64,000 bases of DNA, taken from NCBI GenBank assembly GCA_937922045.1, contig CAKZXA010000051.1:45366-109365 (forward strand), read 5' to 3'. This document shows, one piece after another, positions 61,980 through 64,000 of the stretch. Position 1 is the first letter of the stretch; the number at the start of each line of letters is the position of its first letter. The position numbers were made by a program, and so were the translations under genes. Source of the DNA: an uncultured Acidimicrobiales bacterium. Lineage in GTDB: Bacteria; Actinomycetota; Acidimicrobiia; Acidimicrobiales; SZUA-35. A model generated the notes under the pieces. It saw nothing but the letters and a program-made list of their open reading frames with translations, had not been told where the DNA came from and made no database searches.

Positions 61980-62753
61980 CTACTTGTTGCGCGCCGACAG
62001 GTATCGCTGCCTGGCGTCAGCACATTCAGGGTCCCGAAAGGCGTTGACGAGAGAGCCAGCGTCGGCCCAACTTCGCTCGGTGCCGACCATCTGATTCGTC
62101 ACCGCGTTGACGTGCTGCTTAGTAGCGGTCAAGGTGAAGCGCGGTTTGCGGGCAAGCTGTTGGGCCAGTTCGGCGGTTGCCTCTTCGAGTTGGTTCTCAG
62201 GCACTACCCGGTTGAGGAAGCCACTCGCTTTGGCTTCGGCAGCGTCGAAAGGTCGGCAGGTCAACACGAGTTCTTTGGCTAACGCCGGGCCGACCTCGCG
62301 AACCAGGCGTGGAATCCCGCCCCAGGCCAACGGGATTCCAAGGTCAACCTCGGGAATGGAAAACATGGCGGTATCGGTCGCAAGGCGAAGATCACAGGCT
62401 GCAGCGAGAACGACGCCCCCACCGACACACCAGCCGTGAATCGAGGCGATCGCCAGGGCCGACATTGCCTCCAAGGCATCGGCCATGCCTCGGCCGGCCT
62501 CGGCCGTGGCCCACGTGTCGGGCTGTGCGGCCGATGGGCCGAAGGAGTTCAGGTCTGCGCCCGCAGTGAAGGCGCGGCCTGCCCCTTGGACCACGACAAT
62601 CTTTGCCTTCTGCTCGTCGAACCAGGTGGCGGCCGCCGCGATCTCATTGAGCATGTCGACGCTCAGCGGGTTCAAGGTGGTTGGCCGATTGAGGGTGAGG
62701 GTGCCGATACCGAGGTCTCTATCGGTGATTGCTGCGGTCAGATTCTCAAACAT
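61980..62753 (-). CDS. Crotonase family protein with one catalytic Glu missing
   Basis: 257 residues from ATG 62753, with GGAAGGAG upstream. The oxyanion segment GAGRAFTAGADLNSFG is present and FSIPEVDLGIP keeps the second Glu, but the first Glu is replaced: CVGGGVVLAAACDL. The family then usually acts as an isomerase, decarboxylase or hydrolase rather than a hydratase. The upstream frame to 62843 overlaps the divergent oxidoreductase gene region, so the shorter start is preferred. Confidence 0.82.
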   Translation of the reverse strand: MFENLTAAITDRDLGIGTLTLNRPTTLNPLSVDMLNEIAAAATWFDEQKAKIVVVQGAGRAFTAGADLNSFGPSAAQPDTWATAEAGRGMADALEAMSALAIASIHGWCVGGGVVLAAACDLRLATDTAMFSIPEVDLGIPLAWGGIPRLVREVGPALAKELVLTCRPFDAAEAKASGFLNRVVPENQLEEATAELAQQLARKPRFTLTATKQHVNAVTNQMVGTERSWADAGSLVNAFRDPECADARQRYLSARNK

Positions 62754-62870
62754 TGCGGTGTCTCTCCTTCCGCCGAGATCCGCCGAAGACCCTCGATCGA
62801 CTGAGGGGCCTGCGGCAAATTGATAAGCGGAGACTGTCGTCATCGACGACGGTTGGCTACGTTCGTCCTT

Positions 62871-63845
62871 ATGGCTGTTTCACTTGGGGCCCACGTGGGC
62901 CAACAGAATTTTGAGATGGATGAGATGCGGGCGTTGTGGCGCTGGCTGGATGCCAACGACTTCGACTGGATTTCTGCTTGGGACCACATCTACGAGGCTC
63001 CGCCAGCTGGTGGAACACTCCCCCATTTTGAAGCTGTAGCGACATTAGCCGCAATGGCCGTCGAGACGACAAACGCTCGTCTCGGGTGCCTTGTTTTCTA
63101 CGTGGGCTACCGCAACCCTGGGCTCTTGGCCAAGGCCGCGATCACGATCGATCATCTGTCGGGCGGACGGTTCGAGCTCGGCCTCGGTGGCGGGTGGCAC
63201 GAGTGGGAGGCGGCAGCGTACGGCTACGACTTCCCCTCCGTCGGCGTACGACTCGACATGTTGGCCGAAGCGACCGAGCTCATCGCCAGCATGATCCGCC
63301 CTGGTGAAGACACCGGCGACGGACCGCATCGAACGAGTTTTGAAGGAAACCACTACCGTATGGAAGAAGCGTCGTGCCTTCCCGAGCCGGTTCTCGGGTC
63401 GATGCCGCTGTGGATTGGTGGTGTCGGGGAGAAGAAGACCTTGCCCCTCGTCGCTCGGTGGGCTGACGGCTGGAACGCCGCCTACGTCAGTGCTGCCGAG
63501 TTTGGTCGACTCAACGGCCTCGTCGACCAACTCGCTGAAAAGGCGGGGCGCGACCCATCCGATATTGAACGATCGGTCAACCTCGTTTTTGCGGTCGGTG
63601 TCGACGACAAAGAGGTAGCCGAGATCGATCGCAGCCTCGACACGACCTGGGGTCCACTTGTCGACCGTGTTCGCGGCGGTGCGTTGCAGGGCAAGCCCGA
63701 GACCGTGGCCGACCAGGTCGCAGCCTACGTCGACGCCGGGGCCGACTTGGTCAACATCGCCCTTCGGGCTCCGTTCTCCACCGAGGCGCTCGAAGCCTAC
63801 TCCTCTGTGGTGATCCCGGCCGTACGCAATCACTTCGGCTCCTGA
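62871..63845 (+). CDS. LLM-class flavin oxidoreductase, F420-dependent type
   Basis: 324 residues from ATG 62871. The TIM-barrel pattern of the luciferase-like family is clear: SLGAHVGQQNF, SAWDHIYEAPP, RLGCLVFYVGYRNPGLLAK, RFELGLGGGWHEWEAAAYGY, PLWIGGVGEKKTLPLVARW and a last GKPETVADQVAAYVDAGADL. Such enzymes reduce or oxidise small molecules with F420 or FMN. A longer frame from 62820 exists but adds an Arg-rich leader. A strong hairpin follows the stop. Confidence 0.88.
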   Translation: MAVSLGAHVGQQNFEMDEMRALWRWLDANDFDWISAWDHIYEAPPAGGTLPHFEAVATLAAMAVETTNARLGCLVFYVGYRNPGLLAKAAITIDHLSGGRFELGLGGGWHEWEAAAYGYDFPSVGVRLDMLAEATELIASMIRPGEDTGDGPHRTSFEGNHYRMEEASCLPEPVLGSMPLWIGGVGEKKTLPLVARWADGWNAAYVSAAEFGRLNGLVDQLAEKAGRDPSDIERSVNLVFAVGVDDKEVAEIDRSLDTTWGPLVDRVRGGALQGKPETVADQVAAYVDAGADLVNIALRAPFSTEALEAYSSVVIPAVRNHFGS

Positions 63846-63852
63846 CGCGACA

Positions 63853-63878
63853 GGAACGGCTCATCTCTGAGCCGTTCC
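63853..63878 (+). terminator. Hairpin after the LLM oxidoreductase gene
   Basis: GGAACGGCTCA and TGAGCCGTTCC form an 11-bp perfect stem with a TCTC loop; with a one-base bulge, GACA/TGTC extends it. There is no T-run. The remaining 122 bp to the window end show no gene that I can support. Confidence 0.55.
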
Positions 63879-64000
63879 GTGTCACAGAACCCATCGATAA
63901 GGACGTACAGCTGACCCGCCAGAGTCGACGTTCCGTCAATGGATCCTTCTACCCGCAAAATCAGTAAACCAGCGTGTGCCGTCAGCGACAATGGGCCTAG

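Overview
The window looks like chromosomal DNA of a moderately high-GC actinobacterium. It carries a complete Pup-proteasome locus (Mpa, Dop, Pup, PrcB, PrcA, PafA, PafB, PafC), mycothione reductase, a TatB-TatC pair, a HelY-type helicase, a DivIVA-like protein, an Rpf-like transglycosylase, an F420-type LLM oxidoreductase and many GTG/TTG starts. Several lineage-type proteins (double-domain ThyX-like protein, RG-rich protein, acidic zinc-ribbon protein) make me think of class Acidimicrobiia, but that placement is inference. I see no rRNA, tRNA, CRISPR array, IS element or prophage.

Layout. 1-7488: the pupylation/proteasome locus, ending in the WYL regulators pafB-pafC. 7626-10326: signal peptidase I, then on the minus strand a barnase/RNase Sa-type ribonuclease with its barstar-like inhibitor, and a glycerophosphodiesterase. 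10577-15526: a zinc-ribbon protein and the tightly overlapping tatB-tatC-helY-DAGK-like operon. 15636-20708: a tandem ThyX-like protein, a LysM-transglycosylase, an acidic zinc-ribbon protein, then small proteins leading into GNAT and Nudix genes; the Nudix gene overlaps the minus-strand RG-rich gene (20417-21886) tail to tail by 292 bp. 22162-23178: a tyrosine recombinase. 23296-28289: a cell-surface glycan-type cluster (small ORF, GT2, flippase, two large or small membrane proteins). 28344-33094: an Fe/2OG oxygenase-like protein, PIN-PhoH ATPase, a winged-helix AAA ATPase and a PrsW protease. 33137-42329: an acyl-CoA dehydrogenase with an odd tail, AEC transporter, ArfA-like envelope protein, a membrane-spanning TIR-like protein, a rhodanese and a PLP dehydratase.

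42432-49162 is a catabolic island. A HpaR-type MarR gene lies divergent from a HpaE-type dehydrogenase; downstream of hpaR are a HpaH-type hydratase and LigA/LigB-like ring-cleavage subunits, and beyond hpaE come a crotonase and an amidase. This looks like a meta-cleavage pathway in which LigAB replaces the usual HpaD. 49238-64000 is mixed housekeeping: ammonium transporter, DivIVA-like protein, Rpf-like enzyme, thioesterase, DnaJ protein, metallo-hydrolase, a degenerate PAS-GGDEF protein, mycothione reductase, aminotransferase, crotonase and an LLM oxidoreductase.

The most unusual single item is the protein at 38697-40097: a cytosolic TIR-like domain with the conserved Glu in place, one membrane helix, a long Ser/Thr/Pro stalk and a small two-cysteine outer domain. 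It has the architecture of a one-pass receptor rather than a cytosolic NADase effector. Second in interest are the secreted or anchored RNase with barstar, the LigAB-containing Hpa-like cluster, and the 292-bp coding overlap.
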